Shown: positions 41,690-53,570 of the stretch, piece by piece | Position numbering within the stretch: the first letter of the stretch is position 1 | Layout: each line of letters opens with the position of its first letter | Assembly: GCA_018389105.1 (NCBI GenBank) | Contig: JACATO010000052.1 | Coordinates: 2,356,001 to 2,420,000 of the forward strand | Source of the DNA: Nautilus pompilius | Lineage: Eukaryota > Mollusca > Cephalopoda > Nautilida > Nautilidae | Reading direction: 5' to 3' | Length of the DNA: 64,000 nt | The notes under the pieces: generated by a model | What the model saw: only the letters and a program-made list of their open reading frames with translations | Told to the model about the DNA's origin: nothing | The model's database searches: none | Made by a program: the position numbers and the translations under genes

Positions 41690-42200
41690 CCTACTACTGC
41701 CACTTAAAGTTAGATTGATGCTGATTCTAGCATAAGTGGATCAGACATATTGTTTTTGAGTCCAAAGAGTACAGCTGGCTTACTAGACACAAGCCTTGAC
41801 CCAACCACACTGGCCAAGTTAACCCCATCACTCACAGGGGTTTTGCTGGAAATTTAATCAGTGATTCTAATTTACAAACTTGTTATCCTCTTTTTTGCAT
41901 GAAAGAATAATCTCTGAAGACTTGGAAAAACTGCTTCAAAAAGTTGATTCTTGTTCTTTAGCACAAACACCATCTTTTGTCCAAAAACAAACAGAGCACA
42001 ATTTTAATACAATTTCTGTTCTGCTGTTGAAATACAAAAACAGCTCGCTGAATTAAAATATCAAGTTTGTTAACAACAGTGCATTAGAAGTTGGAAAAAT
42101 AGCCATGAAATGAAAAATACTGTGGCATGTTTGGAGTTTAAAAAAAACAAAACAAAAAGATGTCAATGTTTTTGGAAATATTGTTTTCTTTTACAGTATA
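41690..42200. other. Intergenic DNA, nothing recognised
   Basis: A+T-rich sequence between the CDC5L upstream region and the mariner. No exon or repeat end seen. Confidence 0.4.
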
Positions 42201-42205
42201 GTCTA

Positions 42206-43356
42206 CGAGATCTGTCGAAAAAGTATCCGACCTTAGGCTGGGGGAAATAAAATTACGTACTTGGTGGGGTTCAATTGCTAATCCCCTTCGAAGTAGGCCC
42301 CTTGCACCTCCACACACTTAGTCCAGTGATCCTTCCACTGTTCGAAGCACATCTGGAATGCTTCTTAGCTCTGCCGTCGCATTCTGCATGATGTCTCTCT
42401 CAGCTCTCAAAGCAGGAGCCTTTCAGTGGCATCTTCATTTCTGGGAACAACCAGAAATCAGAAGGAGCCGTGTCTGGAGAGTAGGGAGCCTGGTGAATGA
42501 ACGAAATGCCTTTCTTTGCCAAGAAACCTTGGATCAGCTGTGACGAATGATCTGGGGTGTTGTCATGATGCAGCTGCCAGTTTTGCGAGGCCCACAGATC
42601 CGGTCTCTTGCACCGAACTGCATCACGAAGACGTCGGAGGACTTCCTGATAGTACTCCTTTGTAACTGTTTGTCCTTCTGGTGTGTATTCATGATGCACA
42701 ACACCGTGGTAGTTGAAGAAAACAGTCAGCATCACCTTGATTTTGTTCCGGACCTTGGTGACATTGAGTGCTTCCACTGTGATGACTGAGCTTTGGTTTC
42801 CGGGTCATACCCGTACACCCACGTCTCATCTCCAGTTATCCCGGTATTCTGGAACTCAGGATCCCTGTTGGCAGTATCCAGCAGGTCCTGCGCAACCTCA
42901 AGACAAAGTTGTTGTTGTTCCTGAGAAAGCAGCTTGGGCACAAAGTTCACTGCCACTTTGCGCAAGCCCAAATCCTCCTTTAAAATTGCATGTGCAGAAT
43001 CTTTACCGATCCCAATCTCGTCAAACGACGATCCTCCATTATCAAGGTCTGCACTTTCTCGATAACAACTGCATTGCGGCTTGTTGATGGCTCCCTCCAT
43101 GAACAATGGTCACTCTCCACCGATGTGCGGCCACTCCACACGTTCAGTCATCACGGGCAAAATGAAAATGCGACGAGTAAGTAGTACAGCACCTCACACG
43201 ATGGCTACCTGACAACGACTGACGCATCCAGCAAACCCGCCAAAAACCACGCATACGCATGAAAGCACGCGGCTCCACTATGCACAGTTTTGCCTCCCTA
43301 ACGTCATTACTTCCCACGGGAAAAAATAAAGTCAGATACTTTTTCGACAGACCTCG
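42206..43356 (-). mobile_element. mariner transposon with decayed transposase
   Basis: A 1151-bp element flanked by TA (42204-42205, 43357-43358). Inverted repeats: left CGAGATCTGTCGAAAAAGTA, right reversed CGAGGTCTGTCGAAAAAGTA, 2 mismatches in about 26 bases. The minus strand encodes mariner blocks AHAILKEDLGLRKVAVNFVP, TGDETWVYGYDPETK (first catalytic Asp), WQLHHDNTPDH (second) and YSPDTAPSDFWLFP (third). The last two Asp are separated by 34 residues, the DD34D mariner signature. A frame change lies between the first and second catalytic blocks (near 42740), and most of the N-terminal helix-turn-helix region after MTERVE (about 43160) is missing, so the protein is inactive. The ends look fresh enough that it could have been mobilised in trans. 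Confidence 0.92.
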
Positions 43357-43429
43357 TATACATAGAGAGTGCAACTTTATGATGAGTAGCAGTACTTAGG
43401 CTATGGAATGGGATGAGACTGACGGACAT

Positions 43430-44200
43430 TCACAGCTGCTAAATTTAGACCTTCTGACTTTGGCAGAGGTACTGAAACTGGGCAGAAATGTTGATACAAT
43501 GGTACCAAATGTCACAATAACTAGGCTAATTCAGCACATTCTATCAGAACAAATTGTGGTAGGCCCTTAAGACCTGTATCTCTAACTATACAAAAATGGC
43601 AATAATCTACACATCACACACCCAGTATTTCTCATAATACAAACACTAGCACACTGTAGGGTGAGACTGAAGTAGGCTAAGACACATATATGTTGGGCTT
43701 TAGCAAATCAAAACCAGGTTCTCCTCTCAGATGAGAATAAATTTGACTTTAACTTTGCTGGTGGTCATGTTTGGCAAAAACCAAACTAAATTATCGCTAA
43801 CTTTAATGTATTAGAAACACCATTTAGAGGTAGTTGTTCTACTCTAAAGGGATCTATGATGTGACTGAAACTAAACTGATTTTATTCAATGGAAATGTTA
43901 AAGGTCAGTGCTACTTGAATGAGCTCTACTACTTGTATGAAGTCACAGTAATAAGTTCACCTTCATGGACAATAATGCAAGAATAGTCATAAATCACCTT
44001 CAAGAGTAAAATATCTGTGGTCTATGAAGACTTGCTTATTCCCCTGGCCTAAATACCAGAAAACATCTTAGTTGAGCTTTCTAAGAGCCTTGGACAAGGA
44101 CCACATGCGTCTGGTAATTATTACAAGATAAAAGATGCATGCCTACTTGTACAAGTGACAAATTTTGCAGCTTTAAATACATTGTTTAGAGAAGGCAGAA
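43430..44200 (+). mobile_element. Decayed Tc1-like transposase copy
   Basis: Plus-strand pieces: DLLTLAEVLKLGRNVDTMVP (N-terminal region, 43450-43510), SDENKFDFNFAGGHVWQKPN (first catalytic block, about 43725-43785), FMDNNARIVINHLQE (second, about 43960-44005) and RLAYSPGLN (third, about 44020-44055). Many stops and frame changes. Clear terminal repeats were not found, so the limits are approximate. Confidence 0.7.
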
Positions 44201-44209
44201 ATGAATTCT

Positions 44210-45300
44210 TGAGTTTCTGTGATTGCCAATAACTAAAACTGACCAATTTTGTCCAGCTGCAAACATGATCAATTAACCTGAAAGAGATCACTTACAGAAT
44301 TATTCTGCGATTTGTCGCTAAGAGATTTGATATAATTATCACAAGGCTAGAAGGTAGTGCTAAGTATTTGGAGACTGCTGACCAGAATGTAAGGAATGAG
44401 AGGTAAAGTCTTGCAATGGCCATTTTATATAGAATTTTTCATTAAATATTTATTTTTTAAAGTATTATTTCATATAAAAAGGCAAAGATACCAAGATTAT
44501 TTATTCTAGTTATTATTATTTTTTAAATATCGATAAATAATTAAAACTGCTTAAAGACAAAATAATCATAAAAAGCTACAAAGCCTGAGAAAAGGAGGTC
44601 AGCTGTTATGCTTGAAAGGTTTTCCCATAGGGTTCAACTAAAACACAATATGGTGTGACCCTTCTTGGTGAAACAAATCAAGACTGATGTTTAGACTAAG
44701 TAAAAAAGGCAAAAAAAAAAAACAAACTTTTGCACAGATTTTAAAAAAAATTAAAGTGACAGGATGTATAACCTCTGATTCAAATAACTATAACTTTTAG
44801 CAGTATTTACTAGATAGTGGTGATGAATCATGCTGTTGACATCTGTGCCATCATATGTATCCTGTCTCCAATCTTGAATTTATTAGATGCAAAAAATTTT
44901 AATAAAATTTCTACACAAACGTAAAAAGATAATAGATGAGAAAGAGGGAGAGAAAACAGTTAAATCCAATAACTTTTTTTTTTTAATGAAAAAACTCAAA
45001 AAGAAGTTTACATTCAATGTTTTCATTAGATAACAGCATTATTATCTCACTCCAACTATTTGGTACAGCAATTAAGTTAACGTTACATTGATAATAGTCT
45101 GAATGCTTTCTTCAGTTTTGTTGGATAAGTCCTTTAAATTTCTTTGCTAGTTTATGTTTTCATCAGTTTAAAAATTTTTAATGAGAAACAGTGTTTTAAA
45201 AAACAAAATTGTAAACTTTCTTCCTGCAAGAGATGACAAAAGCTTACAAAAAAAAACACACAACTTCACATATTATTAAATCTGGTTTGATTTTCTCAAT
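44210..45300. other. Intergenic A+T-rich DNA
   Basis: Between the Tc1 relic and the OARD1 3' end. Poly-A and poly-T tracts, no supportable feature. Confidence 0.4.
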
Positions 45301-45310
45301 TAACAAGTGG

Positions 45311-45316
45311 TTTATT
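45311..45316 (-). terminator. OARD1: Poly(A) signal of OARD1
   Basis: AATAAA on the minus strand about 70 bases after the OARD1 stop codon. Confidence 0.5.
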
Positions 45317-45386
45317 CAAAGTGGCGACAAACAATCAAAAAAAGTTAATTATAAATAATGACTGGAACTGCAAGAAAAGCACTTCT

Positions 45387-48300
45387 CTAGATTGTGTAGA
45401 TTGTAATCACAAAGTTCGTGTCTACAAAAACATCTTTTATGATTGTGGAAACATTTTCCCATTGTAGACGATCAAGGCCACAGCCAATCCTTGGCATAGA
45501 AATGTTCTGCACACCATGCTTCTGGGCATGTTTCTTCATTGCCCTCAAGCTGGACTCCAGTGTAGGGTAAGTTGGTTTGTGGAAGTACCTTTCCTTTGTG
45601 ATGAGGTAGTAAATGTAGCGGGAGTCTCGTTTCAGAACTGCACATCCACCAGGCTTCTTGCCTACATAAAAAATATAACAAATCTACAGTGTACATCAAT
45701 CTTTCCATCTTTACCTAACTGTATAAACCTCACTTTGACACAATGAGTAAAGTAAATATGATTGACGAGTTTCTTAATTAACCAGCCTACAACAATTTAA
45801 AATTTCGAAATCGACTTTATACTTTATTCAACTGCAGAAGACAGACGGATGAATTAATGTCGACATATTGTCGGTGGTGGTGGTTGGGGAGTTGCTGATA
45901 ACTTGTTCAGCATTGAATGCAGCTGCGGAATGTCTTTGCTGCCACTGCTACTTTATTGGACATAATTTTTCAAGATTCTATCACCACCTGAAAATTATCT
46001 CTGATCGCTACTTAAAAAACAAATCCTCTCCCTATCTTCAGGATCACTCTTTCTTAATCTTGCAAAAATATAGAGTACATATATAAAGACCACCCTTAAA
46101 ATGGCAACTGGAAACATTCACTGAAATGTTGACAAAAGATGATCTCAATTGACAATAAAGATAAAAAAAAAAATGAAAACGTTATTGAATATTGCGTTGT
46201 AGTTTCAGACAGACACAAAAGCACAACTGTGGACTTAGCAATAAAATAAAGAATATTGCAATGAAAAAGAAGTTGCGACAAAAAAGGTTGAAAATGAAAA
46301 TTGTTTGTTTGTTTGTTTGTTTTACCCAAGAATGGCGTGGTGGTCCGGTGTTAGCCTACCAGACTGCTAAGATTGAAAACCAGAGTTTGAATCCTGGTCA
46401 GACTGGCTTAGCCTGTCAAACATCTCCATGGCATGGTTTCTTCTCACACATCTTCACCAGCTGGCCACATGGATTTTCTCCAGGCACCCATTTTTTCCCA
46501 CATCTGAAAATAAAGAGTTCTGGTAGGAATTTTCACTTGTGGCCTCCCATGCTGAGAAGTGGTTGTGTGCTCCCTTTGGTACGTAAGCATTTGATTCCTC
46601 ATCTCATAACCAAGATAAGGATCTGCAACCTATCAACAGGGAAAACATACAATGATAACAATGACGATGTAACTATAGGCACTAATAATTTTATTTACAT
46701 ATGAAATATGGGATACTTCAATGATGAGTCCACAACTATGGTTGCCAATGTACTTCTTTTTCTTTTATGACTAACATTGACTTAAATAGATTTCAGGCCC
46801 TTTTCCAAAGATTGCTATGAAAATGTGTTAAATATTTCATGTTAAAAATGTACTAGACAGACAGATATTAATAAAAGTGGAAAATTGTCATGTCTCAAAC
46901 AGCCATTACTTTAAATAAAAACTTATTATCATCAATATCCTCTTAATTGCTAGGGTCAAAATTTGTTAGCATAAAATCATCTCTGTCTTTAATAATACTT
47001 GATGTAAATCCATTCTTCTTGTTTTTTATTAGCTCTTAACCTTGCTTTATCAGACCTCAAGAATTTCCATAAAAGTTACATCACCAGTGCTGTTTTATCT
47101 TGTATTATTAATATCATTGACTTGTTTTGGGCTGTTTCAAATGCTGTTGCCAATAATCTTAATTTCTAAAATTCCTGTTGAAAAATGTGTTTCAGCAGCT
47201 TTCGGAAATGTAGAATTAAAAGAAACCTTTCCAAAATATTTCACAATTTTCTGCTGCGATAGAACTCTGCTGAATTCTGTTACTGATTAGAAGTTTTCAA
47301 GAGTCGGCTAAAAGTGAAATTTCATTTTTTAAAAAAGATCCTGACACTGTTTGCTAGAAATTCTTTGGAATTAACCTCTGCTAAGATTTGTAACATTATT
47401 AGAAATAAATTTTAAAAAATGATTACTTTGGGTGAATGGTTTTAATTTGTATTCATACATATATATATATATATAGTTGTAATTGGTAAAAACGAAACAC
47501 TGAATGATAGCAGGCATTTATTTATTTCAAATTTCTTGGAGTTTCATGAACTTAATATGAAAACAATTACAAAGACTAAATTTACGGGGAAAACAGATAG
47601 GTGGATCAATGAACTATGACAACAGTTAATTAGTCTCATCTTGCTAAAGGTATTCCATTAATTTGAGATGATGTGGGGAGGGTGGATGAGGCAGCTGCTC
47701 TGAGCCCAAACATGGCTAGGGTGTCAATTGTAACCCCTTCATTTTTTATACGGTATTCAGCCGTACAGTATGGAAACTAAATAAATTCAGCAGACTTGCA
47801 TAAGCAACAGTTGTAATTTTAAAAACTTACTCACATTTTGAACCCTGACATATGTTGATGTTTACCAACCAGTTATTTTTTTTTCTCTTAATTAACCTTC
47901 ATCTGTGAAGGAATCATTAAATTTTTGCACCAGTCAAAATTATATAACCTTATGACTTATCGGTGGAAATTTTGGACTGAGAGAAATTCCTCGTTATGTC
48001 AGTTATCGTAGGGCTGATTATATTGTTGATCTTTGTCTCCCAAGCACATGAAACAGGAAAAAAGTTTGTTTTTTTACCTTCAAAATACTTTATTTCTCAA
48101 TATGGCATCAGCAATAATTCATTTATAAAATAGTTCAATGAAAATCTGTAACATGGCTCTGTCCAGCAGCAAAGATAAAATCATTGCATAGATTTACCAA
48201 AATAGTCTGAGTCACTCAATACAGACTGCAAGTGTACGGCTGATTACTGACGCTTGCACAGTCCAACAACTTTAAGGGAGCCTGCAATCAATATGTTACC

Positions 48301-50642
48301 ACCTAACCAAAGACAACACAGGTTCTGGAAATGCTGCTGGAGATGGAGATGAGCTGCCTTCTTATTGTTCTTTTTTGAAGGAGGAATGCTGACTGATGTC
48401 TGTTGTACAAGTGTCTACTAGTGCTTTGTCTTTTTTAAACCACTGGATCGCATTCCACACAGAAGAATGTTGGTCACCTACAAGGTTTAAGAACTTATTA
48501 TTTCTTTTTTTCCCAGCAAAAACTTTCTTTTTTGCCTGTTTTTATTTCGTTTTCTACATTCATATATAGAGGCCACTTTTAGTTATTATAAAGCCAAAAT
48601 TATCTCCCTTGCAAGTGATAAGTTATTTAAATAGATACTTCTGCAAAAATATTTAACATACAAATATAATCTAAAAGCACTGCATACCTTGACTTTTCAG
48701 TTCATTAATCCCTCTGAATTTCTCTTTAAACAAAGTTGCAATTCCTTTTCCCATTCTGATATCAGCACTGATACAGTGAGCCAAGGACTCCAACTCTGAG
48801 CATAAGAACAAATCTCCCTTCTTCTCCACAAACTGAAAACACTGGAACAAGATTAATGTAGAGAAAACTTAAGTATTTAGCATCTTTGAAAAGGATGAGA
48901 GGAAACAGCTGGTCAGAAAGTATTTAATTCCCTGAGATGCCCTCAAACAACCCAGCAACATGGCGTAGGCCATATGAAATAATATGGTGAGGAAGAAAAC
49001 ACTATTCACAATGATTCAGTAGACACATCAAAAACTGCCCACTACAGTGAATTCTGACATAATAAAAGAAAATTTTATTTTGAATTTGTTCAATCTTCTG
49101 ATTATCTATTCTTAAAGTTTACCAACCTATTTTAAACTGCTATTAATGATGACAAATTCAATAACACTAAAAGTATGCTAACCAACATGTGTCCTACCTG
49201 ACTGATACCTTATTAATTGAGAGAGTTAGCCTTCTTGCACTCTTTGCCAGTCAATTACAGAAGCTGTGTAACCAAATTAGTAAATCGATAAGCATATTTG
49301 GTGTTCACACAGTTATTTTTTTATAGTTTTACTTGGAATAGCACAAAAAAAAAAATCACTTCCTCTTCAAACTTTAAAAATCTCAAATAAAAATTCCACT
49401 GCATCCAAATGCCAAGCTTGCAGTTGTAAGACTTCGATGCCATCTCTACAAAAATGTCAATTACTCATATATGAGTTGCTAGGTGGAGGCAGATATTTTT
49501 GTTGTTGATGGCTTTTTCAGTACAGTGATAGAAAGATCTGGTAAAACAGCTACATCCCATATGTTAGCAGATGACCAAAAAAAAGACTAGTGTGTTCCTT
49601 GCAAGGAAGTGTTACCAAATGGTTAAGATGTTAAAAATTAAAGACATCGAAAAGCTAAGCCACCTTTTTAATGCTTGATTAACAGCCAATCCAATAATAT
49701 TTAGTTGATTTACCTTGAAAAGTCCAATTTACTCAGGTCTGACTGATGAACACACCAGTTTATTTACTGCACTCCACCCACCCACCCCGACCAACTGTAT
49801 ATCACTGTACTTGGGGGTCAAAAGTTAAGTCTGTCTTCTAATAAACATGTATTGCTGAAAAGAACCAAAACAAAGCTGTAGTGAAACATTTCAATGGAAA
49901 ACCATTACAGATAATATGCTACCGTGTAAATCAATATTAAATCAGTGTAACATGTTGAGGCAGCAGTGTATTTATGTATAGTCTTGTATAGTCTTAGAGA
50001 AACGTTTTGAACTCAATTAATCTAATATTTCATACAAATCATAATTCACACAGAACTGCATATATTGTAACTAAGTGTAGGTGCAAGTAGTGAGTACAGC
50101 GATTCTCCTCTTTGTCATTTAAAACTTCATCTCAATCTCTCTACACCAATAGAAAAAGCATTTCACATTTATAACTTTAATAGGTGCATTTATGCACATA
50201 AATTAACTTCAGATTTCAGTAGTGCCAAGATGTTTCATGAATCATTATGCAATTATTCTTTTTCAAATAAAATGTAAAAAAGAAAAATATGACAAGTCTA
50301 ATTGTCATTTACAATTTGTTATAAAACACAAGAAAGCTTTAATAGTTAACTAGAAAAATAATTGTGATGAGATAGAAAATTAGCAAACTGAAAGAAAAAT
50401 AATAAATGAAAAACAACTTTAAAAATAAACAAACAAACACAACACAACACAACACAATGTTAATAATGGAAATCTGAAAACACAGAAACAATATTTTTGC
50501 CAGTGTTTTAGCAAGTTTTGGGGAATAAGAATTTTGTTTGAGAATTTTCAAAACTTACCTGGGCTTTATCACCAGGTGTTAGGGTGGAGTTGTGAACTTT
50601 GCTGTCTCCTGCACACACCATGCTTTGATTGTTCAACTCCAT
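45387..50642 (-). CDS. OARD1: OARD1 (TARG1), macrodomain ADP-ribose hydrolase (complete, 3 coding exons)
   Basis: Exons 50559-50642, 48688-48832 and 45387-45661 join in phase into 167 residues (human 152). The family removes ADP-ribose from glutamate and aspartate side chains and deacylates O-acyl-ADP-ribose, mainly in the nucleus. Recognisable blocks: [20 protein letters not shown] (32-51), [14 protein letters not shown] (54-67), [20 protein letters not shown] (88-107) and [17 protein letters not shown] (131-147). The catalytic pair of human TARG1 (Lys84, Asp125) corresponds to Lys99 and Asp140, both present. The start at 50642 (MELNNQSM) is the first in-frame Met of the exon; a second Met lies seven codons on. 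The exon may have an acceptor just upstream (near 50665), so an untranslated first exon could lie further right, for example near the donor GAG|GTAAGG at 54583. The ATG is only about 180 bases from a 2.87-kb transposon. Confidence 0.93.
46331..46672 (+). mobile_element. tRNA-derived SINE with conserved central domain (OARD1 intron 2)
   Basis: A tRNA-like head, GGTGGTCCGGTGTTAGCCTA (A-box region) and AGAGTTTGAATCCTGG (B-box), is followed by a body with CTCCATGGCATGGTTTCTTC, GGCCACATGGATTTTCTCC and TTTCCCACATCTGAAAATAA and a short-period tail (ATGATAACAATGACGATG). A second copy lies at 33473. The middle part resembles the central domains shared by SINEs of distant invertebrates, as I recall them. 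Confidence 0.75.
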
Positions 50643-51056
50643 TGATCATACAATATGCTCCTCTTATTACAGGTAAGAAAATTGTCAATCTCGCCAAAAT
50701 GCTTTTTTGTTGTTGTTGTTATCCTAAAATAAAGTTTGTAATCAACAAAAGACAGACTACCTGCAGTATTTGTTACAAAGGACTAATTACCATAGTTCTT
50801 ACAACATATATATATATTAGGGTGGTCCATGTCCATAGGGTTGAAAATTAAAAGTATGAATTTTTTTTGCTCCCCGGTCTGTTTCTGTTTCCAATTAGGT
50901 AGAAAACAATGTGTGCCAAATTTGAAGCCAATCAAATAATATTAGTAGAGGTGGCTCAAAGTCCCCTATCTTGCAGGCTCCTGGGATCCCCCCAGTTTTC
51001 GTCAGACAACTGGGTATTATCCGCTCATAGACGGGGGTATCATGGTTGCCAATCAC

Positions 51057-53279
51057 TCAATGTGGTCCAGATGCTAGTAGGGACTTTGAAGATGTGGGAA
51101 ACATCTGTCGGTGCTGTGATACAACAGCCAGAAGGAACTGTAGTTGGTCTTCTTTTGTTGTATGTCGGGCATTGAAATCCTCGATGAGTTTGACCCCTCG
51201 CTCAGCCACGTCATTGATTACTGGAAGATTTTTTACTTTTTTCAGACCTTCTTTGAATGAAATATTATCTTTCCAGATGTCTGGGTCTTCATTAAGGAAG
51301 TCACTGTTGATTTCCAGGTATTCCAGCAAACGTACTGACTTGCGAGTTGCAAAAGACTCGAGTGGTGGAATCATGGGACCTTGTAATGTGACACGTTTAG
51401 GGGGATCTTCATCAGCAGACCCATCACTCTTATCTGATTCTTCAGGGATCATGGCTGACACTATAGCCCGCTTTGTCGGTACTGAAACCGCTTCATCAAA
51501 CAGAGACAATGCCACAAGCTCCTCTGATACATACCACAGATGGTTTTGCATTTTTTCTCTAGCTGCTCTTCCGACACGGTCATTATGGAAAGACTGTAGT
51601 TTCCTTAGCATCTCCAAATCTTTTCGAGGAGCAGCTGCAGCATCAGGGGCAGAAAACCATGCTTCCACATAAATAAGGATGGAGAAAATACTCACATCAC
51701 AAACGCAAGACCCCTCCCGTTTAGTAAGGTGTTTAAGTTGGCCACGGAACATCCAAATCTTGAGACAATACAACACTTTTGCCATCCATCTGGCATGATG
51801 AAAAGCACCAGGTTTCTTGAAATTGAAACCAGGAAGGTTCCCTCCCAGGAAAACAATAGCTAACTCAAGGAATTCCTTGTAATCGTCTCTGTGATTACCC
51901 TGTGCTAACGTGGATTCTGAAAATTTAAGGATACGCTCCCTGTCAGGCTGCATCACCTTCAAGTCCTTTCCAGTTCGGTAATTAGACTGGTCAAGGGAGC
52001 TCCATTTCTTTTGAAACCGACGAAAAAGTTGGACATCGGGACCCGAGGAATCTCCGGAGCATGTAGAGAATACTGCAGCAAGAAGTATTTCATTAATGTG
52101 ATGGCGGCATGCTAAATTAAGGACTGTGTGTCCAAGTCTCTGTTCCAGAAGGATGCATGCTCCAGCTCGACGTCCTGTATTTGATGCAGTTGTATCAAAG
52201 CAGAAGCCTGCAACCTTTCCTTCCAAACACCATTCATATAACAATTCATAAACTGCTTTAGCTTGATTCTCGCCAGTTCCTGAACTCAGTTTTGGAACAC
52301 CAAGAAGCTGTGTTTCTCCAGTAGAGACATCTGTAATCAAAACTGGCAGGCGGTCAACGGATGTAGTTGAACAGAGGAGAGAGGGTAATAACTTGCCATC
52401 CCAATGAACAATGCAGGTTTTCCCTTCAGCTTTGAATGCATTGTGTAAATCCGTCCACATTTTCTGACGATGCTTTTCTCTATAGCGCTTGACACTAGAA
52501 CGGCTGATGTTAATCTTGCTGGGATCATGTCCTAAACTTTTGGCCGTTTCAGCTACAACAAACAGAGCATTCCGATCAGTTGTTCCTGTCCTATCCAGAG
52601 CTGCTGTAAGATCTGGGGTCCATACATTCATTTGTCGAAACCTCTTTCTTTGTGGAGTTTCTTCCTTCTGTCTCTGTCTGTTGTATGATTCTGAAGATTC
52701 ATCTACCTCTGTTGATGAAGAAGATTCTTCTAGTATAACCTGACTTGTAGATGCCTCGGCTTCAGCAGTGTGTTTTTGTCTGCGTCTCTTTAGCTCTTGT
52801 TCTCGCTGTTGTGATCTTGCTTCAGATGCTGCCAGTTTTGTGTCTTTTCCGCTCATTGAGCCTCGGCGGCCGGGTTCTCGTTGTGCTTTTAAGAAGTCTT
52901 TGTCTTCTTGAATGCTAATTAAGGACATCGCATTAGCATGTGCCACATCAAATAAGTTTTTCATTGCGATTTTGAATTCTTTTTCATTTGCCTCTTGTTT
53001 TCCTCCTCTCCCTTTATTTTTCTTCAAAAGTTTCCACTGATTGAATAATTTCTTTACTTTTTCTATAATTTTGTCTTTCCTTTGAAGAGGAAGCCTAGAC
53101 TTTTTCCAGTAAGCTTCTACTTCCCCAGTTACTATGTCTGCACTTTCACTAACACTTTTGTTTTTTGTAATATGGTGATGCAAAAAAACACTTAGCACTT
53201 GTTCCTTGCTGGGGAGTTTAGCACCAAGAATTTCATTAGATGTTTCTTCAATTAGGTAAAAACCACGTGTTTTCGACAT
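51057..53279 (-). CDS. Transposase of the 2.87-kb element, about 740 residues, family not assigned
   Basis: The frame starts MSKTRGFYLIEE at 53279; it stays open to 53423, but the codons upstream look untranslated. The N-terminal 200 residues are Lys/Glu-rich and helical. An acidic Ser stretch (EESSSSTEVDESSES) follows, then a core with IVHWDGKLLPSLL (candidate first catalytic Asp), AGFCFDTTASNTG (candidate second Asp), and VLNLACRHHINEILLA, which looks like the C..H motif of hAT transposases. The end has NDVAERGVKLIEDFNARH, again reminiscent of the hAT C-terminal 'AER' region. I infer an RNase H-like transposase distantly related to hAT, but did not recognise a named superfamily. No stop or frameshift is present, so it may be functional. 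Confidence 0.8.
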   Translation of the reverse strand: MSKTRGFYLIEETSNEILGAKLPSKEQVLSVFLHHHITKNKSVSESADIVTGEVEAYWKKSRLPLQRKDKIIEKVKKLFNQWKLLKKNKGRGGKQEANEKEFKIAMKNLFDVAHANAMSLISIQEDKDFLKAQREPGRRGSMSGKDTKLAASEARSQQREQELKRRRQKHTAEAEASTSQVILEESSSSTEVDESSESYNRQRQKEETPQRKRFRQMNVWTPDLTAALDRTGTTDRNALFVVAETAKSLGHDPSKINISRSSVKRYREKHRQKMWTDLHNAFKAEGKTCIVHWDGKLLPSLLCSTTSVDRLPVLITDVSTGETQLLGVPKLSSGTGENQAKAVYELLYEWCLEGKVAGFCFDTTASNTGRRAGACILLEQRLGHTVLNLACRHHINEILLAAVFSTCSGDSSGPDVQLFRRFQKKWSSLDQSNYRTGKDLKVMQPDRERILKFSESTLAQGNHRDDYKEFLELAIVFLGGNLPGFNFKKPGAFHHARWMAKVLYCLKIWMFRGQLKHLTKREGSCVCDVSIFSILIYVEAWFSAPDAAAAPRKDLEMLRKLQSFHNDRVGRAAREKMQNHLWYVSEELVALSLFDEAVSVPTKRAIVSAMIPEESDKSDGSADEDPPKRVTLQGPMIPPLESFATRKSVRLLEYLEINSDFLNEDPDIWKDNISFKEGLKKVKNLPVINDVAERGVKLIEDFNARHTTKEDQLQFLLAVVSQHRQMFPTSSKSLLASGPH

Positions 53280-53300
53280 CTTGAAGGAATATGGGAAGAA

Positions 53301-53570
53301 AGACACAAGTGAAACACCTTTCCAACCTCTCACAGACGAATCTAGTGATGAACTGAATGGCTGATAAAAGATGATGCAATATGCGTTATGAAGGAAAATC
53401 TCAGAACTTGTTGAGAAATACACAAGGGAAACACCTTAGCAACCTCTCACACGAGTCTAGTGATGAACTGAATGGCTGATAAAAGATGATGCAACACTTA
53501 CATGCTGGCGCATCAGAAGATGATGCAATATGCGCTATGAAGGAAAATCTCAAAACTTGTAGACTGTTGA
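53301..53570. repeat. Imperfect tandem duplication inside the transposon's right arm
   Basis: Two copies of about 115-155 bases: 53301-53414 and 53415-53570. Both contain CTAGTGATGAACTGAATGGC, TGATAAAAGATGATGCAA and TATGAAGGAAAATCTCA. The second copy has an extra stretch with another GATGATGCAATATGCG. Confidence 0.85.

Noticed and set aside
47042-47400. Open frame with [20 protein letters not shown] and a following piece that loosely resembles a hAT C-terminal dimerisation region
   Set aside because: The match needs frame changes and covers few informative residues. Too weak to list as an element.
48060-48480. Possible pseudogene or retrogene piece in OARD1 intron 2
   Set aside because: Short open frames only, no recognisable protein in six frames by eye.
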